DNA of 42,216 nt from NCBI GenBank assembly GCA_900542145.1, contig UQMF01000019.1:1-42216 (forward strand). The letters run 5' to 3'. The position numbers and the translations under genes were made by a program. Shown piece after piece: positions 23,558 to 32,151 of the stretch (positions within the stretch are counted from its first letter, which is position 1; every line of letters starts with the position of its first letter). Under the pieces are notes generated by a model, which worked only from the letters and a program-made list of their open reading frames with translations, was not told the origin of the DNA and ran no database searches. This DNA comes from an uncultured Oscillospiraceae bacterium. Lineage in GTDB: Bacteria > Bacillota > Clostridia > Oscillospirales > Ruminococcaceae.

Positions 23558-23899
23558 ATGCCGGGAACAAGAAAGCTGGGCAGACCCAGCGACCACAGAA
23601 AGGCAATGCTCAGAGGCATGGTTACATTCCTGCTGGAGAACGGTAAGATCGAGACTACCGTTACACGCGCAAAGGAAGTTCGCGCAGAGGCAGAAAAGAT
23701 GATCACACTTGGCAAGGTTAACACCCTGCACACCAAGCGTCAGGTTCTTTCATACGTTACTAAGGAAGATGTCGCTAAGAAGGTATTCGACGAGATCGCT
23801 CCCAAGTACGCTGACAAGAACGGTGGTTACACCAGAATCTACAAGATCGGTCCGCGCCGCGGCGACGCAGCTGAGATGGCTATCATCGAGCTGGTTTGA
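23558..23899 (+). CDS. rplQ: 50S ribosomal protein L17
   Basis: The protein has 113 residues and begins PGTRKLGRPSDHRKAMLRGM, with TVTRAKEVRAEAEKMITLGK and the end RRGDAAEMAIIELV. AAAGGAG precedes the ATG. It is the last gene of the ribosomal cluster. The ecfA/ecfT-truA genes that often follow in Firmicutes are absent. Confidence 0.98.
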   Translation: MPGTRKLGRPSDHRKAMLRGMVTFLLENGKIETTVTRAKEVRAEAEKMITLGKVNTLHTKRQVLSYVTKEDVAKKVFDEIAPKYADKNGGYTRIYKIGPRRGDAAEMAIIELV

Positions 23900-23915
23900 T
23901 CTTAACAAAAATATT

Positions 23916-23947
23916 TCCCCTTCCGGTTTCCGGGAGGGGAGTTTTTC
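23916..23947 (+). terminator. Rho-independent terminator of the ribosomal cluster
   Basis: An 11-bp stem (23916-23926 with 23930-23940, one GU) over a TTT loop is followed by GTTTTTCT. It starts 16 nt after the rplQ stop. Confidence 0.95.
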
Positions 23948-24034
23948 TATGCGAAGAAACGTGACATCGCCTGCATGTAAATCTAAGTAACCAGGTAACG
24001 AAAATGACACATTGAATTTGTTGGTTTTGCCGCC

Positions 24035-24063
24035 TTGACAATAATTGCAACTTATAATATAAT
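24035..24063 (+). promoter_or_regulatory. Perfect consensus sigma-A promoter
   Basis: TTGACA at 24035-24040 and TATAAT at 24058-24063 are separated by 17 nt. Both hexamers match the consensus exactly. A second TATAAT at 24053-24058 lies inside the spacer. The start should be near 24070. Confidence 0.92.
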
Positions 24064-24070
24064 ATAAACA

Positions 24071-24091
24071 TGAAACAACTCGGTTGTTTCA
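24071..24091 (+). promoter_or_regulatory. 9-bp perfect inverted repeat at the transcription start
   Basis: TGAAACAAC 24071-24079 and GTTGTTTCA 24083-24091 flank TCG. Placed right after the -10 box, it could be a repressor operator in DNA or a 5' stem that protects the mRNA. Either reading is inference. Confidence 0.6.
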
Positions 24092-24118
24092 AAACCAATA
24101 AGTGAAAGGTGAATTATT

Positions 24119-24643
24119 ATGAAGAAAACAGTATGCACAATACTAGCGGCAGCAATGTCAATATGCGTTTACACAAACGCATATGCAAGCGATTATACAC
24201 AGCCAGATATAGAGTATGTTCAGAGTGAAAGTGTTCAGTACTCACTTGATTTCAATTTTACTGAAACAAGTGGGACTAATGCAGGAATATCTACAATTGG
24301 TCTGAAAGACGAAGCGCTTGAGGAATTACCATCTTATATGTTTGGCGCATATAATGCTTCTGATGGAATACATTATCTGCAAATCAACAGTGGGGTGGAC
24401 ATAGATTTTAGAGGAACCGATGTAAATGGCAAAGAAATATTTTGTGATTCAAGATACTTGACTAACATATATTTTAATGTAAATACATCTAGGTCCGATA
24501 ATTTCAGTCTTACATACAGTAAGTATGCCTGGATAACTAGCAGAGGGGCGGAACTTAAGAATGATTCAGTTATCATTTCTGGAAAATACGATAAGCAGTC
24601 AAAGAGCATTACCATATTCCAGATCAAATACAAGAAAGCCTGA
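24119..24643 (+). CDS. Exported hypothetical protein, AT-rich
   Basis: The protein has 174 residues. The N-terminus MKKTVCTILAAAMSICVYTN is a signal peptide, with cleavage likely after the AYA or YAS around residues 22-24. The mature part is rich in Ser, Thr, Tyr and Asp and ends in beta-rich KSITIFQIKYKKA. I do not recognise a family. Codon use is clearly more AT-rich than the ribosomal and metabolic neighbours. The gene has its own consensus promoter, which together suggests recent arrival. AAAGGTG is the ribosome site. Confidence 0.75.
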   Translation: MKKTVCTILAAAMSICVYTNAYASDYTQPDIEYVQSESVQYSLDFNFTETSGTNAGISTIGLKDEALEELPSYMFGAYNASDGIHYLQINSGVDIDFRGTDVNGKEIFCDSRYLTNIYFNVNTSRSDNFSLTYSKYAWITSRGAELKNDSVIISGKYDKQSKSITIFQIKYKKA

Positions 24644-24658
24644 ATGGAGGGTTGACAC

Positions 24659-25180
24659 ATGACCAGAACACGAAAGATAGTCGGCGGTGTGATCGCAGGA
24701 TTCCTGCTGGCGCTGATTGCGGTGATTGTACTCATCACCACAGGGGTTATCGGATTCCAAGAGGACGATGACAAGGCGTTCGAGAAGCCGGAAATAAAGC
24801 CCGGTAAGTACTATCTCGAGCTTGAGAACGGGTACGCCCAGAATGAGTATATCGAGGTCTTCAGCGATCAGACGATCGCATTTGTGGGAGATTACTGGGA
24901 CGCCAACGCGGAGCAGGACAAGGAGGAGGGCGTGAAGCCCTGGAACGAACGCCAGGCGTACACAATGACGGTACCTGCACCGTGGACCTACTTTATTGCG
25001 GTCACTGGTGAGGAACTTAATACAGACGAAGGGTATGCAGTATCCGGCGTCGGATTTGACGGAGAGGATACCATTACGGCGACGAGAGTCGGAGGATCCG
25101 GCGAGGGAGATGTGAAATACTATCCGCAGGGACTGAATGAAACATCGTATGACCAGGCGCACTACGTCTATAAGGGCTAA
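24659..25180 (+). CDS. Membrane-anchored hypothetical protein
   Basis: The protein has 173 residues. A single hydrophobic helix at about 7-33 (VGGVIAGFLLALIAVIVLIT) follows a basic N-terminus, so residues 34-173 should face outside. The exterior part is acidic, has no cysteine pair and no recognised domain; KPGKYYLELENG may start a small beta domain. GGAGGG overlaps the end of the previous gap, and only 15 nt separate it from the exported protein gene, so the two are probably co-transcribed. Confidence 0.75.
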   Translation: MTRTRKIVGGVIAGFLLALIAVIVLITTGVIGFQEDDDKAFEKPEIKPGKYYLELENGYAQNEYIEVFSDQTIAFVGDYWDANAEQDKEEGVKPWNERQAYTMTVPAPWTYFIAVTGEELNTDEGYAVSGVGFDGEDTITATRVGGSGEGDVKYYPQGLNETSYDQAHYVYKG

Positions 25181-25192
25181 ATCCAAATAAAT

Positions 25193-25218
25193 AATCCCGG
25201 TGGGTATCCACCGGGATT
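25193..25218. terminator. Terminator between converging genes
   Basis: AATCCCGGTGG 25193-25203 pairs with CCACCGGGATT 25208-25218 over GTAT. It lies 12 nt after the plus-strand hypothetical and 18 nt after the secDF end on the minus strand, so it can serve both. The T-runs are short on each side. Confidence 0.8.
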
Positions 25219-25236
25219 TCTATGTCTATAAGAGGA

Positions 25237-27642
25237 TCACGCTTCCTCGGTCTTGTCCTTCTTGGCATGGCGCTTGCTCTGAACCCAGATCCAGATAGGA
25301 CCAGCCAGGCAAACGGAGCTGTAGAATCCAACCAGCATACCGATAGCAAGCGGAATGGAGAACGTCAGAATAGATGTGGTTCCCATAAGCGCGCACACGA
25401 TGGATACGGAGATCATCGCGCATACTGTGGTAGCAGTTGTGATGATGGAACGCGGCAGCGTCTGGTTGATGGAGAGGTTTACAAGCTCGGGATCGGTGAA
25501 CTTGGTGCCGTACTTAGCACGGTTCTCACGCAGACGGTCGTAGATGATGATGGTGTTGTTGATAGAGTAACCCAGCAGAGTCAGGATAACCGCCATGAAG
25601 TTGGAATCCAGCGACATGCCGCCGAATACATAAACCGCGTAGGTTATTGCAACGTCGTGCAGAAGGCAGATGATTGAGATGATACCTGCAGAAAGGCCGC
25701 CGATCTTCTGGAAGCGGAATGCGATGTAGATAGCGAGCAGAACGAACGCTATAACGACCGCAACAACGCAGGAGATCAGGAACGAAGTACCGGAGGAGGC
25801 GCTTACGTTGGTGGTGTCAATATTCTCAACGTTGTTGTCCGGGAGTGCGGATTCGACCATTGCGTTAATGGCATTGAGCGTGTCGTCGTCCATCTTCTCA
25901 TCGGAAGCGAAGGAGATGACCATGGTGTTGAGTCCGCCGGTGAAGCTTGTACCGGTGGTTACTGTAGCCTCGGGAACGTTGTCCAGGGACTTCACGTCAG
26001 CTGCGATTTTAGCGGTGTCAGCCTCGGTGATTTCGCCAGTATAGCTGTAGGTCAGCATGGAACCGCCCTTGAACCGGATATCCACCTTTACGCCAAGCAC
26101 AAAGGAGAAGATAACTGTGAGGACGATGACAGAAGCGGAGATGAGCGCAAACACCTTGGTCTTGGCAACGAAATCGATTCCCTTCTTCTCAGGGAGCGCA
26201 GGAGTCTTGCTGCCGTCCATGACCTTGTCTGCGGTGGAATCCTTTGCACCGCCGTACAGCCAGGGCTTTCTGAAAGCCTTGAACTGCGACAGCGATGTCA
26301 CCATGAGTCTGGTAGCCCAGCATGCCATGATGAAGTTCATGATAACGCCGACAAGCAGTGTGAAGCCGAAGGAGTAGATAGTACCATCGGTGGAAGCACC
26401 GAACCATGTGCCGAATACCAGCATAAGGATCACGGCAACGATGATGACTGTCAGGTTGGAGTCCAGGATAGCGGTGAATCCGCGCTGGAAGCCGTTCTTT
26501 ATTGCGCCGTCAATGGTTCTGCCAGCCTTGAGTTCCTCGCGGATACGCTCGGCGGAAAGCACGTTGCCGTCTACGCCCATACCTACGGACAGGATAATAC
26601 CTGCGATACCCGGGATAGTCAGCGTGCTGCTTGCATTGAATCCGAAGAAGCCGGTGCAGGCTGCGAACATGCCGGCGATCTGACCGGCGAGGGCAATGAC
26701 TGCGACAAAGCCGGGCAGGCGGTAGTAAACGACCATGAATATTGCGATAACGATGAATGCGATAACGCCGGCGATACCCATTGCGTCACGCGCGCCGGTA
26801 CCCAGTATCGGGGAGATGGTGGACAGATTCTTGATCTCAAGCTTGAAAGGAAGCGCGCCGCCCTTGATGAGGTCAGCCAGCTTCTTTGCGTCAGCGTAGC
26901 CCTCGTCGCCGGAGTAGTTGCCGGAGATCGAAGCGGAGCCGTCGCTGATGACAGCGCTTACGGAAGGAGCGCTGATCTGCTCGTCGTCCATCCAGATGGA
27001 GATACGCTTGTTCTCGTTCATTGCCTGCTGGGTGGCATTCTTGAACGCTTCCTTACCGCTGTCGTTCAGGGTAAGGCTTATTTCGTAGCTTGCGGTAGCG
27101 CCCTTGTTCTGGGTATTAACATAGACGCGTGCGTCTGCAACGTCCTTACCCTCGAGCACCAGGGGCAGATCCTCATAGGTCTGGTCGTCTGTGAGATCTC
27201 CGCTGTAGCCCATGCGGAATGTCAGCTGGGCAGTCGCGCCGATCTCCTTCACGGCCTCCTCGGGATTGAAGCTGTTGTCGTCGGCCTGCCACGGGAAGCG
27301 GACAATGATGTTGTTGGCGCCGATGTCCTCGAAAACCTCGTAGTCGTTGATGTTCTGGCTGACAAGACGGTTCTCGATTATTGTCTTTGCTGCGTCGAGG
27401 TCGTCAGAGGTTATGGGATCGGTGTAATCCTCAGGCGCGCCGAATGTTACGTTGACGCCGCCGCGGATATCTATACCCCATCTTACGTCGCCGAGTCCTG
27501 CGATCACGGTAGTCTTGCTGTCGCCGTACTGCGTGCTGATTCCCAGTGTGGAAAGCAGCGCGAACGCGATGATAATAACTGCCAGAACGAAGAACACGGG
27601 TCTGCCTATTCTTCTCTTCAAAAGTAGCTCACTCCATTTCAC
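25237..27642 (-). CDS. secDF: Fused protein translocase subunit SecD/SecF
   Basis: SecDF uses the proton gradient to pull exported proteins through SecYEG. The 801-residue protein is a natural fusion. The SecD part has a first membrane helix at about 14-34, the periplasmic GIDIRGGVNVTFG motif, and SecD helices with GMGVDGNVLSAERIREEL. The SecF part starts after about 480 and contains RFKGGSMLTYSYTG and NNTIIIYDRLRENR. Twelve membrane helices are expected. GGAGGTGA upstream of the ATG on the minus strand provides some ribosome-site signal. Confidence 0.96.
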   Translation of the reverse strand: MKWSELLLKRRIGRPVFFVLAVIIIAFALLSTLGISTQYGDSKTTVIAGLGDVRWGIDIRGGVNVTFGAPEDYTDPITSDDLDAAKTIIENRLVSQNINDYEVFEDIGANNIIVRFPWQADDNSFNPEEAVKEIGATAQLTFRMGYSGDLTDDQTYEDLPLVLEGKDVADARVYVNTQNKGATASYEISLTLNDSGKEAFKNATQQAMNENKRISIWMDDEQISAPSVSAVISDGSASISGNYSGDEGYADAKKLADLIKGGALPFKLEIKNLSTISPILGTGARDAMGIAGVIAFIVIAIFMVVYYRLPGFVAVIALAGQIAGMFAACTGFFGFNASSTLTIPGIAGIILSVGMGVDGNVLSAERIREELKAGRTIDGAIKNGFQRGFTAILDSNLTVIIVAVILMLVFGTWFGASTDGTIYSFGFTLLVGVIMNFIMACWATRLMVTSLSQFKAFRKPWLYGGAKDSTADKVMDGSKTPALPEKKGIDFVAKTKVFALISASVIVLTVIFSFVLGVKVDIRFKGGSMLTYSYTGEITEADTAKIAADVKSLDNVPEATVTTGTSFTGGLNTMVISFASDEKMDDDTLNAINAMVESALPDNNVENIDTTNVSASSGTSFLISCVVAVVIAFVLLAIYIAFRFQKIGGLSAGIISIICLLHDVAITYAVYVFGGMSLDSNFMAVILTLLGYSINNTIIIYDRLRENRAKYGTKFTDPELVNLSINQTLPRSIITTATTVCAMISVSIVCALMGTTSILTFSIPLAIGMLVGFYSSVCLAGPIWIWVQSKRHAKKDKTEEA

Positions 27643-27705
27643 TTCACGGCAGCCGCCGGAATCACCTCCGGAAAAGCATACTGCCGAATATAATCATACT
27701 ATTCT

Positions 27706-27734
27706 ATTATAATATAAAATGCAGAATTAGTCAA
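27706..27734 (-). promoter_or_regulatory. Promoter of secDF
   Basis: On the minus strand, TTGACT (27734-27729) and TATAAT (27711-27706) are separated by 17 nt. The start should be near 27699, giving a leader of about 57 nt. Confidence 0.85.
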
Positions 27735-27747
27735 TAGCAAAATAACG

Positions 27748-27781
27748 GCAGGCGGAGAAATTCTGCAATTTTTCCGCCTGC
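27748..27781 (-). terminator. Terminator of the unknown membrane-protein gene
   Basis: A 9-bp outer stem (27748-27756 with 27773-27781), a one-base mismatch and a 5-bp inner stem enclose GCAG when read on the minus strand. The minus-strand RNA then runs CGTTATTTTG. It begins 6 nt past the stop at 27787 and lies 14 nt from the secDF -35 box. Confidence 0.75.
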
Positions 27782-27786
27782 AAGGG

Positions 27787-28389
27787 TTATTTGTATACGA
27801 TGTTGTCCTTGTTGAACTTATCGGTATAGCCGATGTACCAGCCAAGCTCCGTCATTACGGGAATTATGGCGTAATACAGCAGCATAAGCGCCGGGAACAG
27901 CGGCGGCATGATGTCTATCTGCCGGAAATCCGTCTGCACCCAGGCGTCCGTTGAGAGGTCGGGCATTGGTACAAAGGTCTGAATGAACGGATATGCGCTG
28001 CCGCTGATGAACCGGTAAACATAGAACGTGTCCGCTTCCGGGAAGAACAGCTTGTTCAGCAGCAGAACCACCGTCGGGGCGGCGGCTATCGCGAACATTA
28101 TCAGCCCGAGGTATATCCACCGCCGTGGAAGCGGCGCGTCCACCCGGTGATTTCTGACCAGGGAGCGTTCCCGGGCGCCGTCCTGCCAGCCGACGGTGAA
28201 CATCAGCATGTGGAATATCGCCAGGGAGCACAGCATAGCGACAATGTTCAGCAAGATTACCAGCCCAGGGTTGTCGGATTTGCTTGTGAACATGGTGACC
28301 GCCATTGTCATGAACAGGCACAGCACATTGCCGAGGACAATATAGCCGATACCTTTTAGGAGCAGAATATAGAACGGCTGTCGTTTCAT
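27787..28389 (-). CDS. Unknown multi-pass membrane protein
   Basis: The protein has 200 residues with about four hydrophobic segments at 8-30, 43-66, 92-114 and 162-185. An extracytoplasmic stretch with several Pro and Phe (residues 115-160) includes ADTFYVYRFISGSAYPFIQ. No enzyme motif is seen and I do not recognise the family. It is monocistronic, with its own terminator, and diverges from the small helical gene at 28496. Confidence 0.7.
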   Translation of the reverse strand: MKRQPFYILLLKGIGYIVLGNVLCLFMTMAVTMFTSKSDNPGLVILLNIVAMLCSLAIFHMLMFTVGWQDGARERSLVRNHRVDAPLPRRWIYLGLIMFAIAAAPTVVLLLNKLFFPEADTFYVYRFISGSAYPFIQTFVPMPDLSTDAWVQTDFRQIDIMPPLFPALMLLYYAIIPVMTELGWYIGYTDKFNKDNIVYK

Positions 28390-28495
28390 TTGAGATCCTT
28401 TCTGAGGGGGAATTTACCTGTCGCCGCCGGGTGTATTTTGTCGGAGTGTTGGGATAATATCAGCATAACAACAAAACAGATTGCGAGGTCTTATT

Positions 28496-28939
28496 ATGAG
28501 CAGTTTCAGGAATGATCAGAGCGCCGAGATACTCGGCAGCGTTTACAGGAATGCGGAGATGGCATACGAGGCTTCCGGGGACGTATTGAAGCGCTGTCCC
28601 AACCGCAAGCTCGCGGGGGAGATAAACGCCCAGCGCGAGCGATACCGCGAGGTGGCGGCGCAGACGCGCAGCGAGTTAGTCCGCCGTGGCGCAGTTCCGA
28701 AGGATTATCCGCCTTATGCAAAGATGATGTCGCGCATGGGAATTGCGGTGCATACCGTCAGCAACCGCAGCAGCAGTAACATCGCGTCGCTGATGATAAG
28801 GGGGACCACCATGGGGATTATCGACATGCAGCACGCAGTCAACCGTTCCCACCAGGCGGAGGGGAAGATACGCGCGGACGCACAGCAGCTGCTTCGCCGG
28901 GAGCAGGATTTCTGCGATCACTTAAAGGATTACGTCTGA
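28496..28939 (+). CDS. Small helical hypothetical protein
   Basis: The ATG at 28496 is chosen over an in-frame TTG 15 nt earlier because GAGGT at 28485-28489 fits it. The 147 residues are almost wholly helical and charged, with a hydrophobic third helix (NIASLMIRGTTMGIIDMQHA). The pattern of four amphipathic helices is compatible with a DUF2383/ferritin-like bundle, but no metal ligands are clear. Function unknown. Confidence 0.65.
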   Translation: MSSFRNDQSAEILGSVYRNAEMAYEASGDVLKRCPNRKLAGEINAQRERYREVAAQTRSELVRRGAVPKDYPPYAKMMSRMGIAVHTVSNRSSSNIASLMIRGTTMGIIDMQHAVNRSHQAEGKIRADAQQLLRREQDFCDHLKDYV

Positions 28940-29020
28940 TGGACGGATTGAAGCCCACGGAGGTTATCCCCTGCGATGTCGAGGCAGGGCGCCGTCGGGA
29001 TTCCGCGCGGAATTCCCCGG

Positions 29021-29980
29021 TCAGTCGCCCTGCCAGTCGGGGTTGACGACGTTGTTGTTGACGATGTTGTCCAGCACGATTTCGGCGCGGCGGCGCTGTT
29101 CCTTGGCGCGGTCGCCGTTGCCGGTCATATCGGTCTGGAATTCGTTGCGCAGATATAATCCGATGGTGTCCGGGCAGCTTTTCCACTTCGCCTGGTCGGT
29201 GAACCCGGTGGAGTTCAGCTGCACTCCAACATTCTGATACAGCACGGCGTCGGGGAATTCCTCCGACAGGTCGCGGAAGAACTCGGAGTGCATCGGCACC
29301 TCCGCCGTTGCGCTCTCCTCTGTTACCTCCTCCGCGACGTTATCGCTGGTGTCGGTGTAGCTGTTTATCAGGTTGATTATCTGGCGGTCCGAAAGGAAAA
29401 GCTGGCTGTCGCCGGTGAAAAGCTCCGCGGAGAACTTGTCCAGCTGCGCGTCGCTGTATTCCGACATGCCGCCCTTACTGGACAGGTCGATGTAGTTCAC
29501 GCCGACGTGAACATAGCCGTTGCCGTCGAAATCCGGGCAGTAGCGCTCCAGCGCCACCTCGATGTCGGCGGTCTTTGCATAGAATCCATCAGAGCTTGAG
29601 TTCGCGATGACGAGCACATACAGGTCGTTCTTCTGCCGGGTCACCGTCTGCACGACCATGAATGATATCAGCGCGACGGCGAATATGGAGCCGATCAGCC
29701 GCCACTTGTAGTGGTAGAAGAAGTTCTCGACAGCCTTCCAGCCTTTCGGCTTTTCGTATTTCGGCGGCTCGTTCTCGGGGATTTCTTCGCTCTCCTCAAT
29801 GATACCCTGGCGTAGTTTGAGCAGCTCCGCCTTTTCGCGCTGCTGTCGCTGCTGCTCCTCTATCTCCCGGCGGACCTTCTCCATGGGGTCCTTCTTTTTG
29901 CGGCGTATCGGCTGGGCAGTGCCGTTGTCGTCGTTTAGTATGCTGCGGTATGGTTTTTCTTCGTTGTTGTTTTCTGGCAT
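29021..29980 (-). CDS. Membrane-anchored hypothetical with basic coiled N-terminus
   Basis: The start at 29980 (MPENNNEEK) follows AGGAGGGC on the minus strand; a longer version from 30007 lacks a site. The 319 residues comprise a cytosolic charged coil (about 32-63, rich in Glu, Gln and Arg), one membrane helix at about 94-112 and an exterior domain of 200 residues. I do not recognise the exterior domain. The -10-like TATAAT on the minus strand at 30011-30006 suggests it has its own promoter. Confidence 0.75.
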   Translation of the reverse strand: MPENNNEEKPYRSILNDDNGTAQPIRRKKKDPMEKVRREIEEQQRQQREKAELLKLRQGIIEESEEIPENEPPKYEKPKGWKAVENFFYHYKWRLIGSIFAVALISFMVVQTVTRQKNDLYVLVIANSSSDGFYAKTADIEVALERYCPDFDGNGYVHVGVNYIDLSSKGGMSEYSDAQLDKFSAELFTGDSQLFLSDRQIINLINSYTDTSDNVAEEVTEESATAEVPMHSEFFRDLSEEFPDAVLYQNVGVQLNSTGFTDQAKWKSCPDTIGLYLRNEFQTDMTGNGDRAKEQRRRAEIVLDNIVNNNVVNPDWQGD

Positions 29981-30005
29981 TATGCCCTCCTGTGGTGAGC
30001 GGCGC

Positions 30006-30011
30006 ATTATA
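30006..30011 (-). promoter_or_regulatory. Candidate -10 box of the anchored hypothetical
   Basis: TATAAT on the minus strand lies about 25 nt upstream of the ATG at 29980. The -35 region 17 nt further up (TGATTC) is poor, so this is tentative. Confidence 0.45.
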
Positions 30012-30047
30012 CCGCTAATTATGGCAGCGAATCACGCCTTATAAATC

Positions 30048-30078
30048 ATAAAGCCGCAGACTAGCTTTGCGGCTTTAT
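30048..30078 (-). terminator. Terminator after lysS
   Basis: ATAAAGCCGCA 30048-30058 pairs with TGCGGCTTTAT 30068-30078 over 9 nt. On the minus strand it starts 17 nt past the lysS stop. The trailing T content is modest (GATTTATAA). Confidence 0.75.
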
Positions 30079-30095
30079 GTTGGTATTCTGAAGAA

Positions 30096-31619
30096 TCACT
30101 TCTCCGGCTTCATTGTCGGGAACAGAAGAACATCTCTTATGCTTGCGGAATCTGTCAGCAGCATTACCAGACGGTCGAAGCCGAATCCCAGACCGCCTGT
30201 CGGGGGCAGACCGTATTCCAGCGCGGTGATGAAGTCCTCGTCCACCTGGGCGTCGTTTCCGCCCTGGGCGCGCTTTGCAGCCACCTGCTTAATGAAGCGC
30301 TCCTTCTGGTCGATCGGGTCGTTCAGTTCGGAGAACGCATTACCGAACTCGGTGCCGTTTATGAAGTATTCAAAGCGCTCCGTAAATGCTGGGAATTCGG
30401 GCTTTCTCTTTGCGAGCGGAGAGTTCTCAACGGGGTAATCGTAGATTATTGTCGGCTGAATGAGGTTTTCCTCAACGAACGCCTCAAAGAATGCTATGAG
30501 AACGTGACCCTTGGTGGAGTTCTCGTCCAGTTCGTCGTCAACGTGGTGTTCCTTTGCGCAGGCTCTTGCGGCTGCGTCGTCAGCCCAGCTGTAGTAGTCC
30601 ACGCCGGCGTACTTCTTAACGGCGTCTATCATGGTAAGGCGCTCCCAGGGCTTGCCTACCGCGATCTCCCTGCCCTGATAGGTAACGGTGTCAGTGCCGC
30701 AAACGTTAAGGGTAACGGTGCGGTAAAGTTCCTCAATGAGGTCCATCATGCCGAAGTAATCTGTATACGCCTGGTACATCTCAATGGAGGTGAACTCGGG
30801 GTTGTGGGTAGCGTCCATGCCCTCGTTGCGGAATATTCTGCCGACCTCGTAAACCTTGTCGAATCCGCCGACGATAAGCCGCTTTAAGTAAAGCTCTGTT
30901 TCAATACGCATGTACATGTCGATATCCAGGGCGTTGTGGTGGGTCTTGAACGGACGAGCGGCAGCGCCTATCTCCAGCGGAAGGAGGGTAGGAGTATCGA
31001 CCTCGAGGTATCCGCGGCTGTCCAGGAAGTACCGGATCTCGCGGAGTATTCTGGAGCGCTTTACGAAGGTGTCCTTGTTCTCGGGATTTGCTATGAGGTC
31101 CAGGTAGCGCTTTCTGTAGCGCTCTTCCTTGTCCTTGAGGCCGTGCCACTTCTCGGGCAGCGGCAGCAGGGACTTCGAAAGCAGCGTTATCTCGTCGGCG
31201 TGCACGGAAATCTCGCCCATCTTTGTGCGGAACACCTTTCCTTTTACGCCGACGATATCGCCGAGGTCCCACTTCTTGAATTCAGCGTAGTTGTCGTCGC
31301 CGATCTCATCGCGGCGCACATACACCTGCATTCTGTCGGAGCCGTCGCGCACGTCTATAAAGCTTGCCTTGCCCATGATACGGCGGGTCATCAGTCTGCC
31401 GGCGATAGCGACCTCGGTGTTCTCAAGCTCATCGAAGCGGTCGCGGATCTCCTTGTTGGATATGGTGACGGGGAACTTTGTGATGGTATAGGGATCCTTG
31501 CCTGCTGCCCTGAGGGCTGCGAGCTTCTCAAGCCTTACGCGGTGCTGTTCATCGAGCTGCTCGGCGGTCAATTCCTCCGGCTCGGTGTTTACGTTCTGGT
31601 TTTCGGTCTGGTCAGCCAT
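30096..31619 (-). CDS. lysS: Lysyl-tRNA synthetase, class II
   Basis: The enzyme charges tRNA-Lys. The 507 residues contain an N-terminal OB-fold anticodon domain (EVAIAGRLMTRRIMGKASFI) and the class II motifs: motif 2 FRNEGMDATHNPEFTSIEMY and motif 3 GLGFGFDRLVMLLT near the end. It is preceded by greA with a 3-nt gap, and the AAGGAGG for lysS lies inside the end of greA, so the pair is coupled. Confidence 0.98.
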   Translation of the reverse strand: MADQTENQNVNTEPEELTAEQLDEQHRVRLEKLAALRAAGKDPYTITKFPVTISNKEIRDRFDELENTEVAIAGRLMTRRIMGKASFIDVRDGSDRMQVYVRRDEIGDDNYAEFKKWDLGDIVGVKGKVFRTKMGEISVHADEITLLSKSLLPLPEKWHGLKDKEERYRKRYLDLIANPENKDTFVKRSRILREIRYFLDSRGYLEVDTPTLLPLEIGAAARPFKTHHNALDIDMYMRIETELYLKRLIVGGFDKVYEVGRIFRNEGMDATHNPEFTSIEMYQAYTDYFGMMDLIEELYRTVTLNVCGTDTVTYQGREIAVGKPWERLTMIDAVKKYAGVDYYSWADDAAARACAKEHHVDDELDENSTKGHVLIAFFEAFVEENLIQPTIIYDYPVENSPLAKRKPEFPAFTERFEYFINGTEFGNAFSELNDPIDQKERFIKQVAAKRAQGGNDAQVDEDFITALEYGLPPTGGLGFGFDRLVMLLTDSASIRDVLLFPTMKPEK

Positions 31620-31622
31620 TTA

Positions 31623-32108
31623 TTATGCTTCCTCCTTCTTGGAAATGTTGAGTATCTTGAACTGCAGTTCGCCGGAGGGAGTTTCAGCGGTAACTACCTC
31701 GCCGATGGAGTGATCCAGCAGTGCCTTGCCGATGGGGGATTCGTTGGACATGTGCCCCTTGTCTATGTTAGCTTCGCTGGTGCCGACGATCTGGAATGTC
31801 ATCTCTTCCTCCATCTCCATGTCGAGAATGGTAACGACGTTGCCTATGCCGACCTTCTCGGTGGAGATGTCGCTGTCGTCAACGATAACGGCATGCTTGA
31901 GGGTAGCCTCGATCTCTGCGATACGGGATTCCACAAGACCCTGCTCGTTCTTTGCCTCATCGTACTCACTGTTCTCGGAAAGGTCGCCGAAGGAGAGCGC
32001 TACCTTGATCTTGGCTGCGACTTCGGGACGGGTAACGGTCTTGAGGTGCTCGAGTTCCTCACGGAGCATCTTTTCGCCGGCTTTTGTAAGCTGAATTGTT
32101 GTACTCAT
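31623..32108 (-). CDS. greA: Transcription elongation factor GreA
   Basis: GreA rescues backtracked RNA polymerase by stimulating transcript cleavage. The 161-residue protein has the N-terminal coiled coil with LREELEHLKTVTRPEVAAKI and the acidic tip around SEYDEAKNEQG. The C-terminal FKBP-like domain has SPIGKALLDHSIGEVV. It follows the S41 protease gene by 43 nt and runs into lysS. Confidence 0.97.
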   Translation of the reverse strand: MSTTIQLTKAGEKMLREELEHLKTVTRPEVAAKIKVALSFGDLSENSEYDEAKNEQGLVESRIAEIEATLKHAVIVDDSDISTEKVGIGNVVTILDMEMEEEMTFQIVGTSEANIDKGHMSNESPIGKALLDHSIGEVVTAETPSGELQFKILNISKKEEA

Positions 32109-32151
32109 AATAGTTGTTCCTCCAATATATTCTTGCAGCGTAGCTGCTTAT

